Shown here piece after piece: positions 1-6,379 of a stretch of DNA of 8,219 nt. Within the stretch, counting starts at the first letter, position 1. The number at the start of each line of letters is the position of its first letter. The notes under the pieces are model-generated. The model saw only the letters and a list, made by a program, of their open reading frames with translations, was not told where the DNA came from and did not search any database. The position numbers were made by a program, and so were the translations under genes. This DNA comes from DATKMG01 sp035541995 (lineage in GTDB: Bacteria > Acidobacteriota > Terriglobia > Versatilivoradales > Versatilivoraceae): the NCBI GenBank assembly GCA_035541995.1, contig DATKMG010000835.1, positions 1 to 8,219 of the forward strand. Direction: 5' to 3'.

Positions 1-204
1 ACGTAAGACAGAACGATCAGCAAGATGCATCCACGATAGGATCACGATTTCCTGTCCGGCTTCAAAGCCGTCCAGCCCTTGAGTATATTCGGGTTCCAGT
101 TCGACCCATGCTTCAGGCGCCCCTTCGTTTCCTTGATGAGGACACTCGCTGCGGTCTTTCAGTGGAGACCGTATAATCCCTATAGGCTGTGCGACGAACT
201 CCAT
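1..204 (-). CDS. TsaA/TrmO-type tRNA methyltransferase, N-terminal part (cut by left edge)
   Basis: Reading leftward from an ATG at 204-202 gives 68 uninterrupted codons to the window edge; no stop is reached, so the C-terminal part is missing. The start is well supported: AGGGAG (216-211 on the minus strand) sits six bases upstream. The protein begins MEFVAQPIGIIRSPLKDR and continues with a P-H-Q-G motif at about residues 22-25, then an acidic stretch ending in ELEPEYTQGLDGF at about 35-47, and a hydrophobic strand with S-W-M-H at 57-60. This pattern (PIG-I-RSP, P-x-Q-G, x-PEY-x-GL-x-x-x, then a strand ending in a W/H-rich motif) is typical of the TsaA/YaeB/TrmO beta-barrel family. In E. coli TrmO uses S-adenosylmethionine to N6-methylate t6A37 in threonine tRNA. 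Other family members may act differently, so the exact substrate is open. It is transcribed away from the gntR gene. Family call confident from the N-terminus alone; function moderate. Confidence 0.82.
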   Translation of the reverse strand, partial: MEFVAQPIGIIRSPLKDRSECPHQGNEGAPEAWVELEPEYTQGLDGFEAGQEIVILSWMHLADRSVLR

Positions 205-279
205 AGCGCTCTCCCTGTCTTCACAGTCGTTGCCAGGGCTTCGCCTGGTGCACTGAAAACTGCTCTCTAAGCCCAATCC

Positions 280-299
280 GACCGGCCTCTGGGCCGGTC
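280..299. repeat. Perfect 8-bp inverted repeat (hairpin) in the TrmO-like gene leader
   Basis: GACCGGCC (280-287) and GGCCGGTC (292-299) are exact reverse complements separated by the four-base loop TCTG. The stem is very G+C rich and should be stable on either strand. It is not followed by a real T tract in either direction (TATCTCATT on the plus strand, GGATTGGG on the minus strand), so it is at best a weak terminator for anything entering from the left. It lies about 75 bases upstream of the leftward start codon and may simply structure that transcript's leader. Confidence 0.55.
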
Positions 300-532
300 T
301 ATCTCATTGCAGGAGCGCAGTCCCGCGTTCCGCAGATGGCAATCTCCTATACTAAACCAAAATGGTCGAGGGCGACACGTCGTACTCGGACATCAACGCA
401 GGCCGCTCTGATCCTACTTTTAGTTCGCGAAAAAATGTTTGTGCGGAAAGGACAACGTAAAGGGCGAATTCGGATGCCACAGAGTTAAATAGTCCGTTGC
501 AGAATGGCCCTTGAATGACGGTGAATTTTTTG

Positions 533-561
533 TTGACACGCCGGCGAGATAGTAGGATGAT
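533..561 (+). promoter_or_regulatory. Sigma70-like promoter for gntR and following genes
   Basis: A perfect -35 hexamer TTGACA (533-538) is followed after 17 bases by GATGAT (556-561), which matches four of six positions of TATAAT. Six consecutive T residues at 526-531 lie immediately upstream and could act as an UP-type element. A better -10 match, TATTAT at 564-569, is 25 bases from the -35 box, which is too far. A start near 568 would give a leader of roughly 70 bases before the GTG at 639. The -35 box overlaps a near match to the general FadR-subfamily operator pattern, so control by the adjacent GntR protein is plausible but unproven. Confidence 0.5.
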
Positions 562-620
562 CATATTATCCAATCAGCGCCAAACAGGCCAAATCCATTC
601 AACCCGTTGTTGTTGCCACA

Positions 621-635
621 TCAGGAGTGTCCTGA
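621..635 (+). promoter_or_regulatory. 15-bp perfect palindrome covering the gntR ribosome binding site
   Basis: TCAGGAGTGTCCTGA consists of TCAGGA and its exact reverse complement TCCTGA around a GTG centre. The AGGAG Shine-Dalgarno sequence (623-627) lies inside the left arm and centre, 11 bases before the GTG start at 639. It could be a protein-binding site with the six-three-six geometry common for GntR dimers, or a short RNA hairpin that partly hides the ribosome binding site. The symmetry is seen directly; both roles are inferred. Confidence 0.5.
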
Positions 636-638
636 GCT

Positions 639-1409
639 GTGAACGTTACAGCCATACATAGGATGTCGACATCAGACGAGGTTTTCCGTGTTCTTCACGA
701 TCGCATAGTTTCAGGGGACCTCAAACCCGGAGACAAACTTCCCCCTCAGAATCTGCTGGCCGAACAGCTTTCAGTGAGCCGCAACACAGTGCGGGAGGCC
801 ATCCACAAACTCACCGTCATGGGACTGCTCGCGGCAAAACCTGGAGTGGGAACGGTGGTGCAAGTGAGTTCTCCGGCCCGCTACGTAGGCTCTCTCTCTA
901 CTCACCTTCTTCTCGATTCGGCTACGGTGCGGGAATTTTTGGAGGCCAGGCTCTTCATGGAAAAGGCTTCCGTCCGTTTGGCCGTCCTTCGTGCGACGAC
1001 AGAAGGGATCAACGGCGTCAGGGCCATTCTGGACAAACAAACGGCGGCCTCGAAAAAGGGCGATGTGGAAGATTTCAATAAGCTGGATACAGCATTCCAT
1101 CTTGAATTGGCCCGGCTGGGCCAAAACCAGGTTTTGGTGCGATTTTTGGAGACCATTAGCGATCTTCTCCACGAGTTCATCTCCGAGGTAAATCAGCTAC
1201 CGAGCGCTCTTCAAAGAGCTCTTGATTACCACAGGGAAATAACCGCTCTGTTGGCCACCAGAGACCTTCCGGCAGCGGAGAAGAAAATGGTGCAGCACCT
1301 GAAAAGTGTTGCAGACATCATCCAACAGAACTTGGGAACCGAACTGGACATGAATGCTCTGTTCGAAATCGAGCTCAGAGCCGGCAAGAGAGCGACTCGA
1401 AAAAAATGA
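639..1409 (+). CDS. GntR-family transcriptional regulator, FadR subfamily (FCD domain)
   Basis: This 256-residue protein has the usual FadR-subfamily layout. Residues about 11-75 are a winged helix-turn-helix: EVFRVLHDRIVSGDLKPGDK, then LAEQLSVSRNTVREAIHKL, then a wing ending in P-G-V-G-T-V-V. Residues about 95-235 are an all-helical FCD ligand domain. It keeps the four residues that bind metal in this family, Asp150, His154, His198 and His220, so a metal-chelated organic acid effector is likely (inference). The start is GTG at 639, preceded by AGGAG; the ATG at 663 lacks a proper ribosome binding site. The gene lies 44 bases before the dehydratase gene on the same strand, so it probably represses the dehydratase, itself and perhaps the transporter, in the manner of UxuR, ExuR or DgoR. 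The exact effector cannot be read from sequence. The last seven residues are strongly basic. Confidence 0.93.
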   Translation: MNVTAIHRMSTSDEVFRVLHDRIVSGDLKPGDKLPPQNLLAEQLSVSRNTVREAIHKLTVMGLLAAKPGVGTVVQVSSPARYVGSLSTHLLLDSATVREFLEARLFMEKASVRLAVLRATTEGINGVRAILDKQTAASKKGDVEDFNKLDTAFHLELARLGQNQVLVRFLETISDLLHEFISEVNQLPSALQRALDYHREITALLATRDLPAAEKKMVQHLKSVADIIQQNLGTELDMNALFEIELRAGKRATRKK

Positions 1410-1453
1410 CTGGAAGGCAATATGAAGCCTACTTCATACAAAGAAGAGACCTC

Positions 1454-2983
1454 ATGACAAATGCCGGCCGATCATACATCCGGCTGCACCCCGACGACAA
1501 CGTAGTGGTGGCGTTGAAAGCTCTGAGCCGCGGAGAGCGGCTTCCCAACGAGGATGTGATCCTTCTCGACGACATCGCGGCCGGCCACAAGGCAGCCGTG
1601 CGTTTGATCCCAGCCGGCGCGGCGGTTATCAAATACGGCCAAATTATCGGATTTGCCTCGAACGACATCGAGCCCGGCCGGCACATTCATACCCACAACG
1701 TGACCCTGCACAACTTCAGCCGTGATTATGCCTATAGCCAGGACGCCCGGCCCACTCAGTATGTTGCGGACAGTGCCCGGCGTACCTTTGAGGGGTTTCT
1801 GCGACCGGACGGCTCGGTCGGCATCCGCAACTACGTTGGCATCGTCTCGACGGTCACCTGTTCATTAGCCACCGCACACCTGATCGCTCAGCGTTTCGGC
1901 CTTGAGGTCATGTCCCGTTATCCCAACGTGGACGGGGTGGTGGCTCTCGGGGCTAACAGCGGCTGCTGCATGACGCCCGGTGGCGATGCCATCACGTATT
2001 TGCAGCGCTCGCTGGCTGGATACGCGCGGCAACCCAACTTCGCGGGCGTGCTGATTCTAGGACTGGGCTGTGAGCAGAATCTAGTGGACTGCTTGCTGGA
2101 GGCGACCGGACTGTCCCCCAACGAACGGCTACGGACCATGGTTATCCAAGATGAGGGCGGTACCAACGCCACTGTGGAAAACGGTGTCGCCGCAGTCAGA
2201 GAGCTTTTGGAGCGTGCAGATCGTGTAAAGCGCAGCACCTTTCCTGTTAGCCGCCTCAAGCTGGGGCTGGAGTGCGGCGGCTCCGACGGCTACTCGGGAA
2301 TCACAGCGAACCCGTCACTGGGTGCGGCTGCCGATTTGCTGGTGCGCCACGGAGGTACGGCTGCGCTCAGCGAGACCCCTGAAATCTATGGCGCAGAACA
2401 CCTTCTGACGCGCCGCGCAATCAACCGGGCGGTGGGTGAACAGCTCGTCGCACGCATCCGGTGGTGGGAAGAGTATACGGCACGCAATGGCAGCCAGCTC
2501 AACAACAATCCCACACCCGGCAACAAAGCGGGTGGCATTACCACCATCCTTGAGAAATCCCTCGGGGCGGTTACTAAAGGCGGTAATACAAACCTGGTGG
2601 AGGTGGTCGGTTTTGCCGAGGACGTGAATGGTCCGGGTCTGGTGTTCATGGACACGCCCGGCTTCGATCCTGTGTCCGTCACCGGTCTGATCGCCGGCGG
2701 TGTGCATCTCGTCGCCTTCACCACCGGACGAGGGACTGTCTTGGGCTCTGTCCCTGCCCCTACGCTCAAACTCGCGTCAAACAGCGATCTATACCGCCGG
2801 ATGCAGGCTGACATGGACATAAACTGCGGGCAGATCCTGGATGCAGGGCTGAGCGTCGAGGAAATGGGAACGCAGATTTTCGACCTTATCTTGGAAACTG
2901 CGTCCGGCAAAAAGACGAAAAGTGAACTGGCATGCCAGGGACAGTGGGAGTTCCATCCGTGGTACATCGGTGCCGTGGTATGA
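1454..2983 (+). CDS. uxaA: UxaA/GarD-family sugar-acid dehydratase (altronate dehydratase-like)
   Basis: Full-length two-domain member of the D-galactarate dehydratase/altronate hydrolase family, 509 residues from the chosen start, close to E. coli UxaA (about 495). Residues about 8-85 form the SAF domain, with GHKAAVRLIPAG, KYGQIIGFA and an H-x-H-x-HN ending. The catalytic part follows: GFLRPDGSVGIRNYVGI (115-131), NSGCC (168-172), GLGCE (203-207), LECGGSDGYSGITANP (272-287), NPTPGNKAGGIT (352-363) and MDTPGF (399-404). The family removes water from aldonic or aldaric acids to give 2-keto-3-deoxy acids, usually with iron or another divalent metal. An ATG at 1406 overlapping the gntR stop is possible. 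I prefer 1454 because AAGAAGAGA lies just upstream and the protein then begins like family members (SYIRLHPDDNVVVAL). Substrate is uncertain: altronate, galactarate or another acid. SuyAB sulfolactate lyase is less likely because that enzyme is split into two subunits. Confidence 0.9.
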   Translation: MTNAGRSYIRLHPDDNVVVALKALSRGERLPNEDVILLDDIAAGHKAAVRLIPAGAAVIKYGQIIGFASNDIEPGRHIHTHNVTLHNFSRDYAYSQDARPTQYVADSARRTFEGFLRPDGSVGIRNYVGIVSTVTCSLATAHLIAQRFGLEVMSRYPNVDGVVALGANSGCCMTPGGDAITYLQRSLAGYARQPNFAGVLILGLGCEQNLVDCLLEATGLSPNERLRTMVIQDEGGTNATVENGVAAVRELLERADRVKRSTFPVSRLKLGLECGGSDGYSGITANPSLGAAADLLVRHGGTAALSETPEIYGAEHLLTRRAINRAVGEQLVARIRWWEEYTARNGSQLNNNPTPGNKAGGITTILEKSLGAVTKGGNTNLVEVVGFAEDVNGPGLVFMDTPGFDPVSVTGLIAGGVHLVAFTTGRGTVLGSVPAPTLKLASNSDLYRRMQADMDINCGQILDAGLSVEEMGTQIFDLILETASGKKTKSELACQGQWEFHPWYIGAVV

Positions 2984-3078
2984 GAAACTGGTGAACAACG
3001 AAGCAGGCGAGCATTCGCAAGTGATATGGGAATTATGGAAAATGTCAAAAATAACGGCCGATTCGCCTAAGCAGATCA

Positions 3079-3106
3079 CGTCATTCCGGTGGAAGCCGGA
3101 ATGACG
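3079..3106. repeat. REP-like palindrome, 11-bp perfect stem
   Basis: CGTCATTCCGG (3079-3089) and CCGGAATGACG (3096-3106) are exact reverse complements around the six-base loop TGGAAG. The motif resembles the short GTCATTCC(C/G)G...C(C/G)GGAATGAC palindromes scattered through many proteobacterial genomes. There is no T run after it, so it is unlikely to be a simple intrinsic terminator. It lies in the 230-bp spacer between the dehydratase gene and the transporter genes, where such elements commonly sit. Only one copy is present in this window, so repetition itself is not shown here. Confidence 0.7.
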
Positions 3107-3213
3107 GTCGTGTAACCGGTGCCGGGAGAGGCTCTCGGTGCCGAGCAGCATTAACCTTCAATTCAAGAGCGGTCGCGCTGCAGCGTGGCGGCTCCGGAAC
3201 GCGAGGAGAAAAC

Positions 3214-4482
3214 ATGAAGATGAGAAGGGTTACGATGGTATTGGCAGTTTTTGCCCTGGCTCTGGCGCTGGGAGTCGGTCAGGCCGCGGCCCAGCAGAAG
3301 GTAATCAAGATAGGCGCTGTTTACCCGCTCACGGGCAACCTAGCCGCCACCGGCATGGATTGCAAGCGTGGCGTCGACTTGGCGGTTGAGATAATCAACG
3401 GCAAGTTCGACCTGAACCTTCCCTTTGCCAAGGAGGAGGGTATCCCCAATCTGGGCGGAGCCAAGATCGAGGTCATTTACGCGGATACCAAGGGCGATCC
3501 CAAGAATGGCTTGGCCGAGGCCGAACGACTGATTACCCAGGAGAAGGTTGTGGCCATCCTCGGAGCCTATCAGAGTTCAGTGACCAAGACTGCGAGCCAG
3601 GCGGCAGAGAGATTGCGGATCCCCTACGTCTGCTCTGACTCGTCTTCGCCCACCCTGACGGAGCGAGACTTCAAGTACTTCTTCCGCGTATCACCTCATG
3701 ACGGGACGATGGCCCGCAACCAGTTCGAGTTCCTGAAGGACCTCGAGGCCAAGACGGGCAAGAAAGTCAGGACCGTCGCTATAGTCTACGAGAACACCGA
3801 ATTTGGGGCGAACGTAGCCAAGATGCAGAAAACTTACGCCAAGGAGTTCGGGTATGATGTCGTGGCTGACCTTGCGTATCCTGCGAACGCGAGCGACGTG
3901 ACCAGCGAGGTGGGCAAGATCATCTCGGCCAAACCGGACGTCGTGATGCACGCGGCCTACATTACCGACGCGATTCTCTTCACAAAGACATTCAAGGAGA
4001 TGAACCTGGTGCCTCAAGGCTTTTTGACCATGGCGGGCTACGTTGAGTCCGACTATCTGCCCACGGTCAAGGCGGACGGCAATTATTTTCTGGTGCGCTC
4101 CACGTTCGCTCTAGACCTGGCCAAAAAGAAGCCAATGGTGGGGCAGGTCGCGGACCTCTATCGGAAGAAGTACAACATTCCCATGGGAGAGAACACCGCC
4201 CGAAGCTTCTCGGCGCCCTTTGTTCTGGCCGATGCTTTCAACCGTGCCAAATCTACGGAACCTGAAGCTGTCGTGAAGGCGCTTCTGGAAACAAACATTC
4301 CTGGCGATCAGATTATCAATCCCTGGAAAGGCATCCAGTTCGATCCAAAATCCCACCAGAACATCTACGCCTCCGCCATGCTCGTGCAAATCATGGATGA
4401 GGCCTATTATACCGTCTGGCCGTTCGATGCTGCCAGTCGTGACGTGGTGTGGCCGTTCCCGCCATGGAAAGACCGTAAGTAA
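3214..4482 (+). CDS. livK: Periplasmic substrate-binding protein of a branched-chain-type (HAAT) ABC importer
   Basis: This 422-residue protein is of the Leu/Ile/Val-binding type (Peripla_BP_6 fold). Residues 1-26 are a Sec signal peptide: basic MKMRR, a hydrophobic core rich in Ala and Leu, and an AAA-QQ cleavage site. There is no lipobox cysteine, so a soluble periplasmic protein is expected. The mature part starts KVIKIGAVYPLTGNLAATG, typical of the family. Residues about 117-124 (GAYQSSVT) and 141-149 (SDSSSPTLT) are the serine/threonine-rich loops that bind ligand carboxylate in relatives. The start has an excellent ribosome binding site, GAGGAG at 3203-3208, five bases upstream. It is the first gene of the importer operon. 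The familiar symbol is used for the family only: ligands of relatives include amino acids, amides, urea and aromatic or other organic acids. The neighbouring dehydratase suggests an organic acid (inference). Confidence 0.93.
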   Translation: MKMRRVTMVLAVFALALALGVGQAAAQQKVIKIGAVYPLTGNLAATGMDCKRGVDLAVEIINGKFDLNLPFAKEEGIPNLGGAKIEVIYADTKGDPKNGLAEAERLITQEKVVAILGAYQSSVTKTASQAAERLRIPYVCSDSSSPTLTERDFKYFFRVSPHDGTMARNQFEFLKDLEAKTGKKVRTVAIVYENTEFGANVAKMQKTYAKEFGYDVVADLAYPANASDVTSEVGKIISAKPDVVMHAAYITDAILFTKTFKEMNLVPQGFLTMAGYVESDYLPTVKADGNYFLVRSTFALDLAKKKPMVGQVADLYRKKYNIPMGENTARSFSAPFVLADAFNRAKSTEPEAVVKALLETNIPGDQIINPWKGIQFDPKSHQNIYASAMLVQIMDEAYYTVWPFDAASRDVVWPFPPWKDRK

Positions 4483-4500
4483 CCGCGACCCAAAACCAGA

Positions 4501-4533
4501 CCGTTGCTGGAAGCTACCGGCCTCCAGCAACGG
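4501..4533 (+). other. Strong intercistronic stem-loop between livK and livH
   Basis: CCGTTGCTGGA (4501-4511) and TCCAGCAACGG (4523-4533) form a perfect 11-bp stem around an 11-base loop. After one mismatch two more G-C pairs could form inside the loop. No T run follows, so this is not a standard intrinsic terminator. Hairpins at this position in binding-protein operons usually protect the upstream message from 3' exonucleases or reduce read-through. The binding protein is then made in excess over the membrane subunits. That role is inferred from position. Confidence 0.65.
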
Positions 4534-4553
4534 ATGACTCGGAGTGTTCACAT

Positions 4554-5411
4554 ATGGAGCAACTAGCACAGCAACTGGTTAACGGCGTACTAATCGGTCT
4601 CGTCTATGCGTTGTTGGCAATCGGTCTTACCCTGGTCTGGGGTGTCATGAACGTGCTCAACTTCGCGCACGGCGAATTCCTGATGATCGGCATGTTCATT
4701 TCTTACTGGCTATATGTGATGGCAGGTATGGATCCGCTGTTTTCGATACCCGTCAACGCCGTAGCTCTTTTCTTGTTTGGCATGTTTATCTATCGGTTTA
4801 TCATCAGCAAGGTGATGCAAGGACCTGCCTTGGCCCAATTGGTGGTGACCTTCGGTATCAGCATCTTCATTGCGAATTTCGCGGCCCTAATTTGGACTCC
4901 CAACTTTCGCTCCATCGAGCACACACTACTGTCAGGCACTTGGGACATTTCCGGAATCAAACTAAGCATCCCCAAGTTTGTCACCTCGATCGGTAGCGTT
5001 ATCACCTCCTTTGGGGTCTTCTGGTTCCTGCGAAATACTCGTATCGGCAAGGCTATCCTCGCAGTGGAAATGGATCGTGAAGCCGCCTTGATTATGGGCA
5101 TCAACACAGAGCGCATCAACTCGCTTTCATTTGGCATCGGGTCGGGGCTGGTGGGTGTGGCCGGGGCATTGCTCGCGACCCATTACTATATTTATCCTTT
5201 CGTAGGCGGCACGTTTGGTCTGACCTGCTTTTGCATAGTTGCTTTGGGTGGGTTCGGCAGCATCGAGGGCGCCTTTATTGCGGGCATCCTGGTGGGAGTG
5301 GTCCAGACATTGGGCGGATATGTCTTTGACCCTGCCTACAAGCTGGCCATCGTTTTCGCCATGTATCTGATCGTTGTCTGGATCAGGCCGCAAGGGCTGA
5401 AGGGATGGTAG
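4554..5411 (+). CDS. livH: Branched-chain-type ABC transporter permease LivH
   Basis: This 285-residue protein is a polytopic inner-membrane permease of the LivH family and of normal length. The N-terminus (NGVLIGLVYALLAIGLTLVW, then GVMNVLNFAHGEFLMIG) is the family hallmark. About eight hydrophobic segments follow. A cytoplasmic coupling loop around residues 175-195 (A-V-E-M-D-R-E-A-A-L-I-M-G-I-N) matches the EAA-like loop that contacts the ATPase subunits. The end, I-V-V-W-I-R-P-Q-G-L-K-G-W, is also typical. The start ATG at 4554 has GGAG at 4541-4544. The gene follows the livK hairpin by about 20 bases and is translationally coupled to livM, whose start lies at or inside its stop codon region. 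With LivM it should form the membrane channel for the ligand delivered by the binding protein. Confidence 0.94.
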   Translation: MEQLAQQLVNGVLIGLVYALLAIGLTLVWGVMNVLNFAHGEFLMIGMFISYWLYVMAGMDPLFSIPVNAVALFLFGMFIYRFIISKVMQGPALAQLVVTFGISIFIANFAALIWTPNFRSIEHTLLSGTWDISGIKLSIPKFVTSIGSVITSFGVFWFLRNTRIGKAILAVEMDREAALIMGINTERINSLSFGIGSGLVGVAGALLATHYYIYPFVGGTFGLTCFCIVALGGFGSIEGAFIAGILVGVVQTLGGYVFDPAYKLAIVFAMYLIVVWIRPQGLKGW

Positions 5412-6379
5412 AAATGGATACTACAAACGTCAAAAAACTGTCCCTGGGCGTAGGCGTGCTGGCTGTGTTAATCATTTTACCGCTGGTGATCGCCTCACCC
5501 TTCGCCCAGCATGTCATGATCCTCACTTTCATGTTTGCCATGTGCGGAGTGGCCTGGAACTTGATGGGCGGCTACGCGGGGATGTTCTCTTTCGGGCAGG
5601 TGGCCTTTTTTGGGATCGGGGCATATACCTCTTCCTACCTGCTGTTGACTTTCAATGTGAGCCCATGGATCGGTCTGGTGGCAGGTGGGATCATTGCTTC
5701 CCTGTTGGCCGCAGCCATTGGTTATCCCTGCTCCAACCTGCGAGGACACTACTTCGCCATTGCCAGCATCGCCTTCGCCGAGATTATTCGCATCGTCTTC
5801 AACAACTGGCAAACGGTTGGTGCGGCAGAAGGGCTCACCATCCCCATGCTGAAGGAATCGCTGGCCAATTTCATGTTTCATTCCTCCAAGCTGCCTTACT
5901 ACTACATTATGCTGGCGTTCCTGCTACTGGCCGTGGCGGTCTGCTACTGGGTGTCCACATCGAAGATGGGATATTACTTGAGGGCTATCAAGGAGAGCCA
6001 TGACGTCGCCCATGTGTTGGGAGTCAACGTCGTCCGCTACCGCCTGTACGCGATCATGATCAGCGCCTTTCTCACTTCGATGGCTGGTACCTTTTATGCT
6101 CAATACATCCTTTACATCGACCCGGAGAGCGTGATGATCCTGGCGATTTCCGTCCAGATCGTGCTGGTGGCAATGCTGGGCGGAGCGAACACGGTGCTGG
6201 GGCCTGTGGTCGGAGCGGCCATCTTGATCACACTCTCCGAATACAGCAGAGCTTGGCTGGGTTACAAGGGCACAGGTGTGGACATGATTGTCTATGGCAC
6301 CCTGATCACCATCATGTCCATGTACTTGCCTAATGGGGTATGGGGCTCCATAAGCAGCTTGACAGGGAAAGGCAAATGA
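5405..6379 (+). CDS. livM: Branched-chain-type ABC transporter permease LivM
   Basis: Second permease, 324 residues, the usual length for the shorter LivM proteins. Family signatures are the W-N-L-M-G-G-Y-A-G-M-F-S-F-G-Q-V-A-F-F-G segment near the first membrane helices, LRGHYFAIASIAFAEI in the middle, and the coupling loop M-G-Y-Y-L-R-A-I-K-E-S-H-D-V-A-H-V-L-G-V. Eight to ten membrane helices are expected. Two starts are possible. ATG at 5405 overlaps the livH stop (TAG 5409-5411) and has AAGGG at 5392-5396. ATG at 5414 has a second AAGGG at 5400-5404 and would shorten the protein by three residues. Either way translation is coupled to livH. The stop (TGA 6377-6379) overlaps the preferred livG start in an ATGA. 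It pairs with LivH to form the membrane channel. Confidence 0.93.
   Translation: MVEMDTTNVKKLSLGVGVLAVLIILPLVIASPFAQHVMILTFMFAMCGVAWNLMGGYAGMFSFGQVAFFGIGAYTSSYLLLTFNVSPWIGLVAGGIIASLLAAAIGYPCSNLRGHYFAIASIAFAEIIRIVFNNWQTVGAAEGLTIPMLKESLANFMFHSSKLPYYYIMLAFLLLAVAVCYWVSTSKMGYYLRAIKESHDVAHVLGVNVVRYRLYAIMISAFLTSMAGTFYAQYILYIDPESVMILAISVQIVLVAMLGGANTVLGPVVGAAILITLSEYSRAWLGYKGTGVDMIVYGTLITIMSMYLPNGVWGSISSLTGKGK

Larger units (their letters stand above)
205..638. other. Divergent intergenic region between the TrmO-like gene and gntR
   Basis: These 434 bases separate two genes transcribed away from each other. I see no convincing protein-coding or RNA gene. The region holds the leader of the leftward TrmO-like gene, with hairpin-forming inverted repeats at 233-248 (CCAGG, six-base loop, CCTGG) and 280-299. 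The rightward promoter is near 533-561, with a run of six T just upstream of its -35 box. A perfect 15-bp palindrome covers the regulator's ribosome binding site. An 11-base inverted repeat ACCA-AAA-TGGT lies at 356-366. It has the arms of the FadR-type operator in the reversed order, so I do not call it an operator. No clear promoter was found for the leftward gene. Confidence 0.6.

Noticed and set aside
79..270. 63-codon plus-strand open frame
   Set aside because: It overlaps the convincing minus-strand TrmO-like gene, lacks any recognisable domain and has no good ribosome binding site.
280..299. GACCGGCC/GGCCGGTC hairpin as an intrinsic terminator
   Set aside because: Neither strand has a T run after the stem, and no rightward gene ends upstream of it in the window.
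356..366. ACCA-AAA-TGGT as a GntR operator
   Set aside because: The arms are in the reverse order to the FadR-type TGGT-N3-ACCA pattern, and the site is far from the predicted promoter.
513..522. GAATGACGGT shared with the palindrome flank at 3099-3108 as a half-copy of the REP-like element
   Set aside because: A single shared 10-mer is expected by chance in a window of this size and the rest of the palindrome is absent.
352..573. 73-codon minus-strand open frame in the intergenic region
   Set aside because: No family resemblance, and it lies across the predicted gntR promoter; composition looks non-coding.
2386..3048. 220-codon minus-strand open frame antisense to the dehydratase gene
   Set aside because: The plus-strand frame encodes a full UxaA-family protein with all motifs; the antisense frame is rich in Arg, Ser and Pro as expected of a shadow.
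5542..6003. 153-codon plus-strand frame within livM
   Set aside because: Out-of-frame shadow of a clear permease; no membrane pattern or domain.
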